Source of the DNA: an uncultured Collinsella sp.
GTDB taxonomy: Bacteria; Actinomycetota; Coriobacteriia; Coriobacteriales; Coriobacteriaceae
Reading direction: 5' to 3'
Length of the DNA stretch: 31,947 nucleotides
Assembly: GCA_959596505.1 (NCBI GenBank)
Contig: CAUFWM010000013.1
Coordinates: forward strand, 1 to 31,947
Shown: positions 30,586-31,947 of the stretch, one piece after another
How positions within the stretch are numbered: the stretch's first letter is position 1
Layout of the letters: every line of letters starts with the position of its first letter
Notes under the pieces: model-generated
What the model saw: the letters and a program-made list of their open reading frames with translations, nothing else
Database searches by the model: none
Told to the model about the DNA's origin: nothing
Made by a program: the position numbers and the translations under genes

Positions 30586-30778
30586 TTTAACGCAATAGCT
30601 TTTATGGTGGTTTAACTGCTGTTTTATACGTTAAAGCGTTTTAACGCAAATTTGATTTTCAATTTCGAGCATTCTCGTGAAATTCAAGCCAAAAAAAAGG
30701 TATATTAGGCGAGTGGTTAGTTTGTGGGCCTCAACGGCAGGCGCTGTAGCTTGCGGGGGCCTTACGAAAGGAGACACA
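30586..30778 (+). promoter_or_regulatory. Promoter, repeats and leader hairpin upstream of gap
   Basis: TATATT at 30701-30706 with GTGAAA about 18 nt upstream is the likely promoter. Before it, TTTAACGCAA occurs twice (30586-30595 and 30640-30649), the second within the inverted repeat CGTTAAA-GCGT-TTTAACG (30629-30646). AATTTCGAG and CTC-GT-GAAATT form another imperfect inverted repeat (30661-30684). In the leader, GGCCTC/GGGGCC and GCAGGC/GCTTGC form a hairpin (30727-30761) just before AAAGGAG. This suggests a regulated glycolytic promoter. Confidence 0.6.
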
Positions 30779-31804
30779 ATGGCAGTAAAGGTTGCTATTA
30801 ACGGCTTCGGTCGCATCGGTCGTCTGGCCTTCCGCCAGATGTTCGGTCATGAGGGCTCCGAGATCGTCGCTATCAACGACCTCACCTCTCCCGATATGCT
30901 CGCTTACCTGCTGAAGTACGACTCCACGCAGGGCAACTATGCTCGCGATCACGAGGTCGTCGCTGGCGAGGATTCCATCACCGTTGACGGCAAGGAGATC
31001 AAGATCTACAAGGAGGCCGACGCCAACAACCTGCCTTGGGGCGACCTCGACGTCGACGTCGTTCTCGAGTGCACCGGCTTCTACACCAGCAAGGCTAAGG
31101 CTCAGGCCCACATCAACGCTGGCGCCAAGAAGGTCGTCATCTCCGCTCCGGCCGGCAGCGATCTGCCCACCATCGTGTACAACGTCAACCATGAGACGCT
31201 GACCGCTGAGGATAACATCATCTCCGCTGCTTCCTGCACCACCAACTGCCTCGCCCCGATGGCCAAGGGCCTGAACGACTTCGCTCCCATCGTGTCCGGC
31301 ATCATGACCACCATCCACGCCTTCACCGGCGACCAGATGCCGCTCGACGGCCCGCAGCGCAAGGGCAACTTCCGTCGCTCCCGCGCCTGCTCCGAGAACA
31401 TCGTCCCGAACACCACGGGCGCTGCCAAGGCCATCGGCCTGGTTCTCCCCGAGCTCAACGGCAAGCTCATCGGTGCCGCCCAGCGCGTCCCGACGCCGAC
31501 CGGCTCGCTGACCAACCTCTACGCCGTCGTTGACAAGAAGGTCACCGTCGACGAGGTCAACGCTGCCATGAAGGCCTACGCCGAGACCATCCCCGATACC
31601 TTCGCCTACAACGAGGACCAGATCGTCTCCCGCGACATCGTCGGCGAGACCCACGGCTCCATCTTCGACGCCACTCAGACCATGTGCTCTGACCTCGGCA
31701 ACGGCCAGACCCTCGTTCAGGTCACCTCTTGGTACGACAACGAGAACTCCTACACCTCTCAGATGGTCCGCACCATCAAGTACTTCGAGAAGTTCGTTGC
31801 TTAA
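30779..31804 (+). CDS. gap: Glyceraldehyde-3-phosphate dehydrogenase, type I
   Basis: Oxidises and phosphorylates glyceraldehyde-3-phosphate to 1,3-bisphosphoglycerate with NAD in glycolysis. The 341-aa product has the NAD-binding INGFGRIGR (7-15), an AINDL acidic turn (Asp34) that favours NAD over NADP, the catalytic Cys153 in SAASCTTNC, and the WYDNENSYTSQM C-terminal box. ATG 30779 follows AAAGGAG; a 34-residue in-frame extension covers the leader hairpin and is not credible. Codon use is extremely biased, as for the most highly expressed genes. A strong terminator follows, then the start of the next gene. Confidence 0.98.
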   Translation: MAVKVAINGFGRIGRLAFRQMFGHEGSEIVAINDLTSPDMLAYLLKYDSTQGNYARDHEVVAGEDSITVDGKEIKIYKEADANNLPWGDLDVDVVLECTGFYTSKAKAQAHINAGAKKVVISAPAGSDLPTIVYNVNHETLTAEDNIISAASCTTNCLAPMAKGLNDFAPIVSGIMTTIHAFTGDQMPLDGPQRKGNFRRSRACSENIVPNTTGAAKAIGLVLPELNGKLIGAAQRVPTPTGSLTNLYAVVDKKVTVDEVNAAMKAYAETIPDTFAYNEDQIVSRDIVGETHGSIFDATQTMCSDLGNGQTLVQVTSWYDNENSYTSQMVRTIKYFEKFVA

Positions 31805-31841
31805 TTTAGCTTTTAGCGAATAGCTCGTTGAGCGTCTAAAG

Positions 31842-31888
31842 AAGGGCGCGGCCTCATAGGGCTTACACCCTAGGGTCGCGCCCTTTTT
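31842..31888 (+). terminator. Terminator after gap
   Basis: AAGGGCGCG pairs with CGCGCCCTT, with an inner TAGGG/CCCTA stem, followed by TTTTT. Strong intrinsic terminator. Confidence 0.92.
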
Positions 31889-31898
31889 ATAGGAAATC

Positions 31899-31921
31899 GT
31901 CTGCCGTAATGGGAGGCAGAC
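31899..31921 (+). promoter_or_regulatory. Leader hairpin of the next gene
   Basis: Perfect 7-bp stem GTCTGCC with GGCAGAC around a 9-nt loop, between the gap terminator and the final ATG. No T-run. No promoter is evident between it and the gap terminator, so the next gene may depend on readthrough. Confidence 0.5.
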
Positions 31922-31944
31922 ACGTACGAAAGGTAGAAGCAAAC

Positions 31945-31947
31945 ATG
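31945..31947 (+). CDS. Start codon of the next gene (partial), probably pgk
   Basis: The last three bases are ATG preceded by GAAAGG at a workable distance. Only the start codon is in the window. Phosphoglycerate kinase is suggested purely by the common gap-pgk order. Confidence 0.4.

Noticed and set aside
30772..31923. GACAC pentamers before gap and before the next gene, resembling the Streptomyces WhiA binding site
   Set aside because: A 5-mer is expected by chance at this density on two strands; no clustering or dyad supports it.

Overview
The window reads as a chromosomal segment of a high-GC Gram-positive gut actinobacterium, most likely Coriobacteriia and probably Collinsella. That is inferred from gene content (WhiA, an RapZ with a non-canonical P-loop, LTA-synthase-like sulfatase), strong G/C third-position bias in the highly expressed genes, AGGAG-type ribosome binding sites and gene order. 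No tRNA, rRNA, CRISPR array, insertion sequence or prophage gene was seen.

Region 1 (1-17832) is a housekeeping and DNA repair block. Forward: coaE, a small membrane-anchored lytic transglycosylase, uvrB. Reverse: a COG2509-type flavoprotein, a BaiN/HI0933-type flavoprotein, an Mrp/NBP35 Fe-S carrier ATPase and an LTA-synthase-like membrane sulfatase. Forward again: uvrA, ybaK, murJ (with a long acidic N-terminal tail bearing three ETAV repeats) and uvrC. All three excinuclease subunits therefore lie within about 16 kb.

Region 2 (17833-28628) is a compact, co-directional sialic acid uptake and catabolism cluster. It contains a 365-nt leader with nested inverted repeats, a Tat-type lipoprotein substrate-binding protein, a permease, a fused permease-ATPase, a second ATPase, two overlapping CE7-family esterase-like genes, an N-acetylneuraminate lyase-type aldolase (nanA), a ROK kinase (nanK) and ManNAc-6-P epimerase (nanE). 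The expected flow is: import of sialic acid, removal of O-acetyl groups by the first CE7 protein, cleavage to ManNAc and pyruvate, phosphorylation, and epimerisation to GlcNAc-6-P. The second CE7 protein has lost its nucleophile serine. Two long, symmetric imperfect palindromes sit between nanA and nanK and between nanK and nanE. nagA, nagB, a sialidase and a nan regulator are not in the window.

Region 3 (28629-31947) holds rapZ, whiA, gap and the first codon of the next gene (pgk by synteny). In many Actinobacteria uvrC, rapZ, yvcK, whiA and gap are close neighbours. Here the sialic acid cluster sits between uvrC and rapZ, and yvcK is absent from its usual place between rapZ and whiA. A terminator-like hairpin with a T-run lies between a promoter-like element and the rapZ ribosome binding site, which suggests attenuation.

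Functions are assigned from motifs read by eye in the translations. No database search was possible.
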